A stretch of DNA of 30,094 bases, from the IMG/VR virus record IMGVR_UViG_3300008450_000300, positions 1-30,094 of that record, one strand, 5' to 3'. The stretch comes from a virus. The number at the start of each line of letters is the position of its first letter. The stretch's first letter is position 1. Below, in pieces: positions 22,185-29,419 of the stretch. Below the pieces are notes generated by a model. It was given only the letters and a program-made list of their open reading frames with translations. It ran no database searches and had not been told where the DNA came from. Made by a program: the position numbers and the translations under genes.

Positions 22185-24919
22185 TGGCAGAGGGAGTAGG
22201 CTCAAAAATAAGTAACGAAGTAGCAGCCCAAATTGAAGCTAGAAAAGCAATCGTAGGTAAACAAACAGGAAGAACCTCCGACGATTTACTGTACCTTAAT
22301 AGTAAGACAGGATGGGTAAGACTATCCTCAGGAGTTAATACAATAACCGATGAAGAAGCAGATCAATTCCTAGAACAAGAAGGTAGAATTGAAATAATAG
22401 GAGATAACAGACTTGCCGGATATAACATACTACAGGGAGGATTATTAAATCCAAATAGAACTTTAAGAGAAGGTATAGATACCACTCCAACTACAACTGC
22501 TGAAGATACATCATTAGATAGTAAAGCTGCTTATCAAAATAGAATTAATAGCACAGGTATTCGACCTATGCCAGGGATTACAGGATTATCTGTAGAATCC
22601 AAAAATACATACGGTACTTTACGAGAGGCAGAAGTAAGGATAATGGTATGGACTTTAGAGGATTTTGAAATGGTAGAGAGAATCTACCTAAGGCCGGGAT
22701 TCACAATGTTACTGGAATGGGGACATACAATGTACGTAACTAACGGAGGATCGGTTGAAAAGAATATTAAAACTATAGGTAATAAATTCTTTACACCAGG
22801 AATTACAATGTCTCAAATATTAGATGAGATAGCAGAGTATAGAGCATCTACCGATTATAACTATGAAGGTATGATTGGCTATGTGAAGAATTTTTCTTGG
22901 AACTACAGGCCAGATGGAGGATATGAATGTTCAGTTAATATAATATCTACAGGAGAAATTTTAGATTCTCTAAAAATGAGAATAAATCCAAAATTAAAAA
23001 TAGATCCAATAGAATTTGCTGCAAAAGACACAGAAAGAGGGAAGGAACAGCAAAAATCTCCATTTCATTTTCTTTTCAGTAAATTAGAGTTACTATCATC
23101 AGCTAAATTTACAAGAGAGAATCTAAGCGGTGTTTCCCCAACTTTGTATGAAAATTTACAAGATTTTACAGGATACTATAAAGAAGTAGAATCAGAAGAT
23201 CATCCTGATGCTCCTTGGTATGGAGATAAGAACATTAAGCACTATTGGATGCCTCTAAGAGTATATTTAGAGATATTTAACAAGTTTATAGTACCGGTTG
23301 ATAATACAAAAAGTAAAACTGATCCAAATTACGGAATAACAAAGTTTAACGTAGATTATGAAAAATCAACTAAATTCCTAACAATACCGGAACATTTCTC
23401 AATAGATCCATCAGTTTGTGTATTAGCACAGAAACATAAAAAACCAGATGTAGTAGCAGGAGATGTATTTGGAGAGGTAGATGTAGTTATAAACAACTTA
23501 GTTAAACCGACAAATGACTATGATGATGTACTAAATATACTAGTTGCTTCACCGTATGTAAAAGGAATACTTGATGCCGCATTTGGAGAAGATTACGAAA
23601 GTGAAAAAGGATCCACAGAGATCATGCAGGAAATATTGGGTGGTATAAATACTGCATTAGGAGGAATAAATGATCTATCTATCTCATATGAAGAAGAAGT
23701 TGATGGAGGTACATTCTTTATTATAGACAGAAACAATACACCAAAAGATGAACCACCTACTTTAACTATAGCAGGAATAGACAGTATATTTACTAGTGTT
23801 AATATAAGTAGTAAAATATCAAATGAGATAGGAAGTAACATTGCTATTGCAGCTCAAGGATCAGCACAGAACTTTTCTGAAAATGTAGAGAATATCTTAA
23901 AATGGAATCCTAATGTAATCGATAGAGTTAGGCCAACAAAGGATGATAGAACCAAGAATAGTGAAGGAAAGGAAGAAGTAGCTAAAGATCAGGAAGAAGA
24001 TAAGAAAGAGTGGTACGAAGATGTAGTTAACTTCTTTAACGAGTTTAACGGAACAGGGTACGAAGATAGTGATATGCAAGCTGCTAAAACACAGCATAAA
24101 GATTATATAAAGTATTGGCTATATTACAATAATTATGAAAATGGAAGTCCACCACCGGGACTAGTACCTGTTGAACTATTTTTACAATTAGATGGAATCG
24201 GAGGAATGAAAGTTGGACAATCATTTAAGATAAAATCAGGAATACTTCCAGCAAAGTATCAAGATAAGTTCGGATACATTATAACTGGATTGGGGCATAG
24301 TATAGAAAATAACAGATGGTTAACAGATATTAAAACACAATTCTATCTAACTGAAGGAGGACAACCAAAAGGAATCCCAGCAGGACAGAGTAGAACAGGA
24401 AAAACAGTTGACTATGCTGAAGCTAAGCCAACCCCAATTTCAACATCAGGAGGAGGTACATCAAAAACAATTGAAGGAACTGTTTACAAAAACGGTGAGA
24501 TACCTGAGGATAAACTAAGGTATATTAACAACTGGAAAAAATATGTAGGAGCTATCCAAAGTGATGGAGGAAGAATTAGACTATATACAAAAGCTTCTAG
24601 AGCGTTAGATGATTTATTAGCAGCAGCAGAAGCAGCTAAAATAACCTTTAAGATAAACTCTGCATACAGAACATTACAAGATCAGCAAAGAGTACGCGCT
24701 AAGAATTGTACACCTGCCGGGGTTTGTAATCCACCAACAGCAAGAGCAGGTACTTCGAATCACGGATTTGGAATAGCAGTCGATTTTGCAAACAGAACAG
24801 GAAGTAAATTATCAGAGGGAATGGCTGAATATAAATGGTTAGCAGCAAACGGACCAAAATACGGCTTTAGAAGAATTAGAAGCGAGGCATGGCATTGGGA
24901 ATATCAAAATATAAGTTAA
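22184..24919 (+). CDS. Baseplate hub protein fused to M15-type peptidoglycan peptidase
   Basis: A 911-residue protein. The first about 760 residues form a hub-like part: GVGSKISNEVAAQIEARKAI, DDLLYLNSKTGWVRLSSGVN, GLSVESKNTYGTLREAEVRI, MLLEWGHTMYVTNGG, a section with ECSVNIISTGEILDSLKM, and KVGQSFKIKSGILP, which resembles the ring of gp27-type hubs. A Pro/Thr/Gly linker near 750-765 leads to a D-Ala-D-Ala carboxypeptidase-like domain (about 775-911). Its zinc/catalytic pattern is visible: SNHGFGIAVDF with H860 and D867, and EAWHWEY with E901 and H904, plus SAYR at 826-829. This is a tail-associated cell-wall hydrolase that would cut peptide stems during injection, in the place of the T4 gp5 lysozyme domain. 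Confidence 0.83.
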   Translation: MAEGVGSKISNEVAAQIEARKAIVGKQTGRTSDDLLYLNSKTGWVRLSSGVNTITDEEADQFLEQEGRIEIIGDNRLAGYNILQGGLLNPNRTLREGIDTTPTTTAEDTSLDSKAAYQNRINSTGIRPMPGITGLSVESKNTYGTLREAEVRIMVWTLEDFEMVERIYLRPGFTMLLEWGHTMYVTNGGSVEKNIKTIGNKFFTPGITMSQILDEIAEYRASTDYNYEGMIGYVKNFSWNYRPDGGYECSVNIISTGEILDSLKMRINPKLKIDPIEFAAKDTERGKEQQKSPFHFLFSKLELLSSAKFTRENLSGVSPTLYENLQDFTGYYKEVESEDHPDAPWYGDKNIKHYWMPLRVYLEIFNKFIVPVDNTKSKTDPNYGITKFNVDYEKSTKFLTIPEHFSIDPSVCVLAQKHKKPDVVAGDVFGEVDVVINNLVKPTNDYDDVLNILVASPYVKGILDAAFGEDYESEKGSTEIMQEILGGINTALGGINDLSISYEEEVDGGTFFIIDRNNTPKDEPPTLTIAGIDSIFTSVNISSKISNEIGSNIAIAAQGSAQNFSENVENILKWNPNVIDRVRPTKDDRTKNSEGKEEVAKDQEEDKKEWYEDVVNFFNEFNGTGYEDSDMQAAKTQHKDYIKYWLYYNNYENGSPPPGLVPVELFLQLDGIGGMKVGQSFKIKSGILPAKYQDKFGYIITGLGHSIENNRWLTDIKTQFYLTEGGQPKGIPAGQSRTGKTVDYAEAKPTPISTSGGGTSKTIEGTVYKNGEIPEDKLRYINNWKKYVGAIQSDGGRIRLYTKASRALDDLLAAAEAAKITFKINSAYRTLQDQQRVRAKNCTPAGVCNPPTARAGTSNHGFGIAVDFANRTGSKLSEGMAEYKWLAANGPKYGFRRIRSEAWHWEYQNIS

Positions 24920-24921
24920 TT

Positions 24922-25593
24922 ATGGCAAACAGTAAACAACCAAGATATATTCCGGGAACAAGATACGAAAAGCCAAAATCAACTAGAGGTGGAGAATTTA
25001 ATATAAAGAAAACCGGAGAAGATTATATAGGAAAGTATATTGAGACTTTTGATAAGAAATACTATGCAGGAAGTACACCTGAAGAAAATGGAGATGAATT
25101 AGAAAAAGTAAATGAGGAATTTCCAATAGGATTAGCTTTTAGTGCACTACCTACTCTTTTAGGATTGTTAAAAGGATTCTTTAAACCAAAATTAAAAAAA
25201 GGAGATAAAGAAAAAGGATTCACTAAAAGATTTTTTGCACAAGATAAAAAGAATAATAAGATACAGGAAATAGATCAAGAAACTTATTTACAGGCAAATG
25301 GATTACCTAATATGAATTTTGCAACAGTTGATTGGATTATAAAAGGACCAGCCGAAGATAAAAACTTTAATGGATATCCTTTTGAAGGAGCAGCATCAAA
25401 AAATAAAAAAGCAATTCAAGCATTAGAACCTCAGATGCCAGGAATTTCAACCTTTATAACAGATTATTCACTACTTGTTGAAACTCCAGCAGTAAATCAA
25501 AAACCAATACTCTCAACTACTACAGAAGTAGAAGAAGATCCGATAATAAAATTAGAGAATGATCGAAAAGCAAATTTCGATTTAAGAAAATAA
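24922..25593 (+). CDS. Baseplate-region structural protein, function unknown
   Basis: A 223-residue protein if it starts at the ATG at 24922 (MANSKQPRYIPGTRYEKPKS), two bases after the hub stop. An ATG at 24889 in the same frame lies inside the hub gene and would add 11 residues; I prefer the downstream one. It holds YIGKYIETFDKKYYAGSTPE, then a hydrophobic patch FPIGLAFSALPTLLGLLKGF, a strongly basic segment (KPKLKKGDKEKGF), DWIIKGPAED and an acidic tail. The first motif (YIGxYxxxxDxxYYaGxTP) occurs in short virion proteins next to hub genes of other Bacteroidota phages. It is closed by a terminator, so it ends the baseplate operon. Confidence 0.68.
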   Translation: MANSKQPRYIPGTRYEKPKSTRGGEFNIKKTGEDYIGKYIETFDKKYYAGSTPEENGDELEKVNEEFPIGLAFSALPTLLGLLKGFFKPKLKKGDKEKGFTKRFFAQDKKNNKIQEIDQETYLQANGLPNMNFATVDWIIKGPAEDKNFNGYPFEGAASKNKKAIQALEPQMPGISTFITDYSLLVETPAVNQKPILSTTTEVEEDPIIKLENDRKANFDLRK

Positions 25594-25598
25594 AATAG

Positions 25599-25622
25599 GG
25601 CTTGCTTTTGCAGGCCTTTTTT
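25599..25622 (+). terminator. Rho-independent terminator after baseplate operon
   Basis: Stem GGCTTGC / GCAGGCC (25599-25605 with 25610-25616), one G-T wobble, loop TTTT, then six T. It separates late structural genes from the replication genes. Confidence 0.9.
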
Positions 25623-25649
25623 CTTATATTAAAGAAAAGGTTATAATAA

Positions 25650-26975
25650 ATGTTTTATATAGTAGAATCAGATCAGCAATTAGAGATGCTGAAAAGTTAC
25701 AGTGAGGAAGGAGGATACGTAAAAGTAATTTCCTCAAATGATAACTATCATCCTATTCTAACAAAAACAGTAGCAGTTTATTTACGACCTTTAGAACAAG
25801 AAGAAGGTTATATCATTCCAATAAATCATGACGAAGGACTTAATGTAGATAAAGACCGTGTCTACGAGCTGTTAAAATCTTACAGGATACTTTATACTAT
25901 TGATAAGAAAGAACTGCTATACCACTTTATATTAAAGGATGTTCTAGATATATCACTACTTTATTCAATGACAAAGTATGATAGGTTAGAATTAGGTAAA
26001 AATAATCAAACATATAACTGGTTCTATAATAGATTACATGACTTTAAAGAAGTAAATGCATTAGTTCCTATCACAAAGTTATATGAAAAATGTGAAGAGG
26101 ATTTTAAAGCTATAGATTGCATATTGCAATATCCAATACCAAATGGATTTGATTTCTATAATAAGACAGCAACCACAGTATTTTATGTTATAGAGCATTC
26201 AGGATTAAGAACAATACATCAACCATATCTGGATTTATTTAAACCAAACAATCCTGTATTTAATATGCAGGATAGTATTGCTTATACATCGTACAATCTC
26301 TACAACACAACATCACGTCCAACAAATGCTTTTAATTCAGTAAATTATGCTGCTATTCCTAAAGCACCTGAGTTTAGAAAAGCAATTATACCTCAGAATG
26401 ACTTATTTGTAGAGTTTGATTTTGATGGATATCATTTAAGATTACTATGTGAGCAAATAGGATATGAATTAACTGAAGAATCAGCTCATATACAATTGGC
26501 AAGACTTTATTTCGGTAAAGATGAAATAGCAGAAGAAGATTATGCAAAAGCCAAGCAAATTAACTTTCATGCAATTTATGGAAAAATTCCACCAGAGTAT
26601 GCATTCCTAGAAGTATTTGAGAAGATACAAACACATATAGACAAGTTATGGAAACAATTTCAGACTGAAGGTTATATCGAAGATCCAATATCAGGAAAGA
26701 GATTCACAAATGAACTAAAAGATATGCACCCACAGAAGCTAATGAACTACATGATGCAGTCGTTGGAAACTTCAAGAAATATTCTTATATTAAAGGATCT
26801 AGCTATGTACTTACAAAATAAGAAAACAAAGATAGCACTTTATACCTACGATGCCATTGTATTTGACTTCGATAAAAGAGAAGGTAGAGAAATCTTAGAA
26901 GGAATAGAAAAAATAATGAATCAGGGAGGAAATTATCCCGTAAAGTTTAAATACAGTAATAATTTAGTTTTATAG
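25650..26975 (+). CDS. Compact family A (Pol I-like) DNA polymerase with degenerate exonuclease region
   Basis: A 441-residue protein whose C-terminal 230 residues hold the Pol I palm and fingers motifs: TSRPTNAF (221-228, as in Pol I TGRLSS), motif A DFDGYHLR (257-264), motif B KQINFHAIYG (302-311) with Lys302, Phe306 and Tyr310, a QSLETS segment (370-375) and motif C YDAIVFDF (400-407) with Asp401. The two metal-binding Asp are kept (257 and 401), so synthesis is plausible. The residue matching the Pol I steric gate Glu710 is His262, and the Arg of the O-helix is replaced by Tyr298. Residues 38-105 follow the shape of an exonuclease domain (YIIPINHDEGLN, YTIDKKELLYHF, DVLDISLLYS) but lack its DxE active site. 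No late motif precedes it; the upstream TTATATTAAAGAAAAGG is a different promoter candidate. Confidence 0.82.
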   Translation: MFYIVESDQQLEMLKSYSEEGGYVKVISSNDNYHPILTKTVAVYLRPLEQEEGYIIPINHDEGLNVDKDRVYELLKSYRILYTIDKKELLYHFILKDVLDISLLYSMTKYDRLELGKNNQTYNWFYNRLHDFKEVNALVPITKLYEKCEEDFKAIDCILQYPIPNGFDFYNKTATTVFYVIEHSGLRTIHQPYLDLFKPNNPVFNMQDSIAYTSYNLYNTTSRPTNAFNSVNYAAIPKAPEFRKAIIPQNDLFVEFDFDGYHLRLLCEQIGYELTEESAHIQLARLYFGKDEIAEEDYAKAKQINFHAIYGKIPPEYAFLEVFEKIQTHIDKLWKQFQTEGYIEDPISGKRFTNELKDMHPQKLMNYMMQSLETSRNILILKDLAMYLQNKKTKIALYTYDAIVFDFDKREGREILEGIEKIMNQGGNYPVKFKYSNNLVL

Positions 26976-26983
26976 AATAAAAT

Positions 26984-26998
26984 CATATTTATAAATGA
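26984..26998 (+). promoter_or_regulatory. Possible late promoter motif overlapping a start codon
   Basis: CATATTTATAAATGA has the TATTTATA core, but its end overlaps the ATG of the next gene. If it were a promoter the message would begin inside the gene, so it may be chance in AT-rich DNA. Confidence 0.2.
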
Positions 26999-27447
26999 TA
27001 ACAAATAACACAAGCCCCAAAACTTTCGATTATGATATCGAACAGTTAAGCAACTACTTAGACATGTCAAATAAATTATTTTGCACTTTCTCAACAGAAG
27101 ATGCTCTAGAGGAAACTCTACGAGTAATTCAAGAAAGGTATAAAATCATATATAATAAGATATTCATACTTCACGCTATTAATCAAGCGGAATATATATT
27201 CACTTATAATGTAGATTTAGGTAATGTAAATTTTCTACCTAACACAATTTTAGTACATAGAAAAAAAGAATCAAATACTCTATATACAATCAATTCTTTA
27301 AATCGATTAATTGAGTCACTCAATAATGGAGTGTTGGATACACAATTTAGAATAAACTGGACTGACTATAGAAACTGCATATTACTAACAAAAGGTCCAG
27401 AGCTAAAAAAGGTGGATACAAAGCTACATAAGATAGTAGATTTATAA
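26995..27447 (+). CDS. Conserved-looking protein of the replication region, function unknown
   Basis: A 150-residue protein of mixed alpha/beta composition: KLFCTFSTEDALEETLRVIQ, YKIIYNKIFILHAINQAEYI, FTYNVDLGNVN, NTILVHRKKESNTLYTINSL, NRLIESLNNGVLD and a basic end (NWTDYRNCILLTKGPELKKV). The HRKKESNTLYTINSLNRLI helix-turn and the WxxYRNxILL pair look strongly constrained, and I have the impression of related proteins in T4-like marine phages, without a known function. It lies between the polymerase and the 92-residue gene, so a role in replication or its control is possible. Confidence 0.68.
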   Translation: MITNNTSPKTFDYDIEQLSNYLDMSNKLFCTFSTEDALEETLRVIQERYKIIYNKIFILHAINQAEYIFTYNVDLGNVNFLPNTILVHRKKESNTLYTINSLNRLIESLNNGVLDTQFRINWTDYRNCILLTKGPELKKVDTKLHKIVDL

Positions 27448-27460
27448 AAATAAAAACACA

Positions 27461-27739
27461 ATGGAAAATTTTAATATAGCAGAATGGAAGAAAAACTTCC
27501 TAAACGAAAATACACAAGAAAAATATCAAGTAGTATTTCATGACTATAGTGGACAAGATGAACCATACACTGAGCAGTTTTTCGATAGTGAAAGTGATGC
27601 TGAGGATTTTGTAATAGCCAATGAATGGGAAGAGAATATACAGGATTGGGAAGGTAATTACAGTATAAGAACTCGATATTATAATCCTCAAGAAAATGAT
27701 AGTGCTTTTGGATATCACATAGAAAAAGTAGCGGTTTAG
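27461..27739 (+). CDS. Small acidic protein, function unknown
   Basis: A 92-residue, strongly acidic protein with many aromatic residues: IAEWKKNFLNENTQEKYQVV, FHDYSGQDEPYTEQFFDSES, DAEDFVIANEWEENIQDWEG and RYYNPQENDSAFGYHIEKVA. The predicted order is helix, strand, helix, strand. Such acidic proteins may act as DNA mimics or binding partners of basic enzymes, but nothing specific can be said. It follows the 150-residue gene by 13 bases and is the last gene before the structured region at 27771. Confidence 0.6.
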   Translation: MENFNIAEWKKNFLNENTQEKYQVVFHDYSGQDEPYTEQFFDSESDAEDFVIANEWEENIQDWEGNYSIRTRYYNPQENDSAFGYHIEKVAV

Positions 27740-27749
27740 TAAAAAAGTT

Positions 27750-27764
27750 ACTATTTATATTAAA
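27750..27764 (+). promoter_or_regulatory. Putative late promoter motif upstream of structured RNA
   Basis: ACTATTTATATTAAA, differing at one position from the commonest form. Transcription from it would begin close to 27770, almost exactly where the first hairpin begins. Confidence 0.48.
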
Positions 27765-27770
27765 TAAGAA

Positions 27771-27855
27771 GGTACTGGTCCTACCAATAAAAACATTATG
27801 GAGATTTTAAGAAGACACTACGGACCAGGTAGTTATTTTTAATTTCTCCTTTTTT
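27771..27855 (+). ncRNA. Candidate kissing-loop RNA / leader with terminator-like end
   Basis: Two short hairpins have perfectly complementary 7-base loops. Hairpin 1 is GGTA (27771-27774), loop CTGGTCC (27775-27781), TACC (27782-27785). Hairpin 2 is ACTAC (27817-27821), loop GGACCAG (27822-27828), GTAGT (27829-27833). Stems and loops are all perfect pairs, which favours an intramolecular kissing interaction. An outer stem GGAGA (27800-27804) / TCTCC (27845-27849), followed by six T, looks like a transcription end. A promoter-like motif lies just upstream. It may be a small phage RNA or an attenuator controlling the endonuclease gene that starts at 27863. This is seen directly in sequence, but function is inferred. 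Confidence 0.45.
27798..27842 (+). CDS. Possible 14-residue leader peptide
   Basis: A short frame MEILRRHYGPGSYF starts between the two hairpins and its codons 7-12 make hairpin 2. If it is translated, ribosomes would open hairpin 2 and the outer stem, as in attenuation leaders. No ribosome binding sequence is visible, which is usual here. It may equally be a chance frame. Confidence 0.25.
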   Translation: MEILRRHYGPGSYF

Positions 27856-27862
27856 ATTTAAT

Positions 27863-28495
27863 ATGATAGGGATTTACAAAATAACGAGTCCAAGTGGAAA
27901 AATTTATATTGGACAAAGTGTTCATATACAGAATAGATTTTCTGCATATAAAAGATTATCAAACTGTTCTGAGCAACATAAGTTATATAGATCTTTTGTA
28001 AAGTACGGTGTACAAAATCACATCTTTGAGATTATAGAAGAGTGTCAACTAGATACTTTAAATACAAGAGAAAGATACTGGCAAGAATTCTACGATACGA
28101 TCAGCAATGGTTTAAACTGCATGTTAACAAGAGATGCTGATAGAAGTGGAAAGCATTCTCAAGAAACAATCGAAAAAATGCGTATAGCAGCTAAAGGAAA
28201 GTCAAAATCCTCAGAACATGCTGAAAAAATTCGACAAATAAGAATAGGAACAAAACAATCAGAAGAAACAAAACGGAAAAGAAAACAAACTCTAAAAGCA
28301 ATTTGTAATACAGAAGAGTGGTTAGCAAAGGTTACAAGAAAGCCAGTAGTGCAGATAAAAGAGTCTAAGGTTGTAGCGGAATATCCATCAATATTAGCGG
28401 CAAAGCAGATCACTGGAATAACGACAGTGGGAGATTGTTTAGCAGGTAGGGTTAAAAAAGCAGGAGGATTTATCTGGAAATATAAAGATCAATAG
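27863..28495 (+). CDS. GIY-YIG homing endonuclease with NUMOD3 and NUMOD1-type motifs
   Basis: A 210-residue free-standing homing endonuclease. The nuclease domain has canonical GIY (3-5) and YIG (15-17), Arg25 and a TRERYWQEFYDT helix with Glu70 as probable catalytic residue. Two NUMOD3-like stretches (about 94-111 DRSGKHSQETIEKMRIAA and about 112-130 KGKSKSSEHAEKIRQIRIG) and a Lys-rich segment follow. The C-terminal part (about 160-208: KPVVQIKESKVVAEYPSIL, TTVGDCLAGRVKKAGGFIW) is a NUMOD1-like helix-turn-helix DNA-binding module. The gene lies immediately before gp32 with a structured leader at its 5' side. Unlike the endonuclease at 578, it keeps all GIY-YIG residues, so it is probably active. 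No intron was detected around it. Confidence 0.9.
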   Translation: MIGIYKITSPSGKIYIGQSVHIQNRFSAYKRLSNCSEQHKLYRSFVKYGVQNHIFEIIEECQLDTLNTRERYWQEFYDTISNGLNCMLTRDADRSGKHSQETIEKMRIAAKGKSKSSEHAEKIRQIRIGTKQSEETKRKRKQTLKAICNTEEWLAKVTRKPVVQIKESKVVAEYPSILAAKQITGITTVGDCLAGRVKKAGGFIWKYKDQ

Positions 28496-28540
28496 TTGGA
28501 AAATAGAAATAAAATTAATATATTATAGGAATAAAGCAAG

Positions 28541-28578
28541 TTAAAATTTTATGCAAGTTAAATTAAAGTTAAATTAAA
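28541..28578 (+). promoter_or_regulatory. Candidate gp32 autoregulatory operator (TTAAA repeats)
   Basis: Five TTAAA words occur in 38 bases at 28541, 28558, 28563, 28569 and 28574, 11 bases before the gp32 start, in an unstructured A/T leader. T4 gp32 represses its own translation by coating an unstructured A/U-rich leader; the same logic is inferred here. Confidence 0.45.
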
Positions 28579-28589
28579 AAAGTAAAAAA

Positions 28590-29417
28590 ATGAATTTAGA
28601 ACAAATTAAAGCTAAGTTAGCAGGATTAAACAACAACGGTAATGAAAAAGAAAAAGTTGACTACGAAAAGATATTTTGGAAACCAACAAACGGTAAACAC
28701 AATGTTAGAATCGTACCGTCAGCATACGATCCATCATTTCCATTCAAAGAGTTAAAATTTCACTACAATATAGGCCGTTTTCCAATGATCGCTTTATCAA
28801 ACTTTGGTAAGCAAGATCCAATCGAAGAATTTGTAAAAGAACTAAGAAAGACATCTGACAAAGAGAACTGGTCATTGTCTGGAAAAATCTCTCCAAAAAC
28901 TAGAGTATTTGCTCCTGTTATTGTAAGAGGTGAAGAAGATAAAGGAGTTCGTCTATGGTCATTCGGTACTAACATCTACAAAGCATTACTTGCTTTAGCA
29001 GAAGATGAAGATATCGGAGATTACACAGATGTAATGAACGGTTACGATATGGTAGTTGAACAAACTGCAGGAAATCCATATCCAACTACAACTGTTCGTA
29101 TCAAACCTAAAACTTCAGCTTTATCAACTGATAATGCAAAAGTAGATTTATGGTTAAAAGAACAACCAAATCCAGTTGATGCATTTACTCAATTTGATTA
29201 CGAGTACATTAAAAAACAACTTCAAGGATATCTAACTCCAGGAGAAGTAACTGAAGGACCAGCTGAACCAGCAGAATCAATTGCTCCAGTAACACCAACT
29301 GCAGAAGAGACTGATTTGGATAAAGCTTTAGGAAGTAACAAAACAGACTTCACTTTAGAGACTGCAACTGCAGGTAAACAAGATACTGTAAGTAAATTTG
29401 ACGACTTATTCAAATAA
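28590..29417 (+). CDS. Single-stranded DNA-binding protein (gp32-like)
   Basis: A 275-residue gp32-type protein that coats single-stranded DNA during replication and recombination. Visible are the N-terminal cooperative-binding segment (MNLEQIKAKLAGLNN), the KIFWKPTNGKHNVRIVP start of the OB-fold core, PFKELKFHYNI, VFAPVIVRGEEDKGVRLWSFG, then YDMVVEQTAGNPYPTTTVRI and the acidic tail ending SKFDDLFK. These correspond to T4 gp32 in order, and the length is close to T4 (301). T4 gp32 binds zinc through H64, C77, C87 and C90, whereas this protein has no cysteine at all, so it must be zinc-free. UvsX begins two bases after the stop, matching known functional partnership. Confidence 0.92.
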   Translation: MNLEQIKAKLAGLNNNGNEKEKVDYEKIFWKPTNGKHNVRIVPSAYDPSFPFKELKFHYNIGRFPMIALSNFGKQDPIEEFVKELRKTSDKENWSLSGKISPKTRVFAPVIVRGEEDKGVRLWSFGTNIYKALLALAEDEDIGDYTDVMNGYDMVVEQTAGNPYPTTTVRIKPKTSALSTDNAKVDLWLKEQPNPVDAFTQFDYEYIKKQLQGYLTPGEVTEGPAEPAESIAPVTPTAEETDLDKALGSNKTDFTLETATAGKQDTVSKFDDLFK

Positions 29418-29419
29418 GA

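Noticed and set aside
24889-24921. Upstream ATG at 24889 for the gene after the hub
   Set aside because: It would overlap the conserved peptidase motif region by 31 bases; the ATG at 24922 gives a MANSK start like its neighbours and two-base spacing.
27759-27843. Long enclosing stem ATTAAA/TTTAAT around both hairpins giving a purine-riboswitch-like three-way junction
   Set aside because: The pairing is only A/T, needs a bulge, and overlaps the promoter-like motif, so it would not be in the transcript if that motif is the promoter. The 31-base linker also does not fit the purine class.
27740-28589. Group I intron carrying the second endonuclease
   Set aside because: The flanking genes are complete and unrelated, and I could not see intron core elements, so the endonuclease is free-standing.
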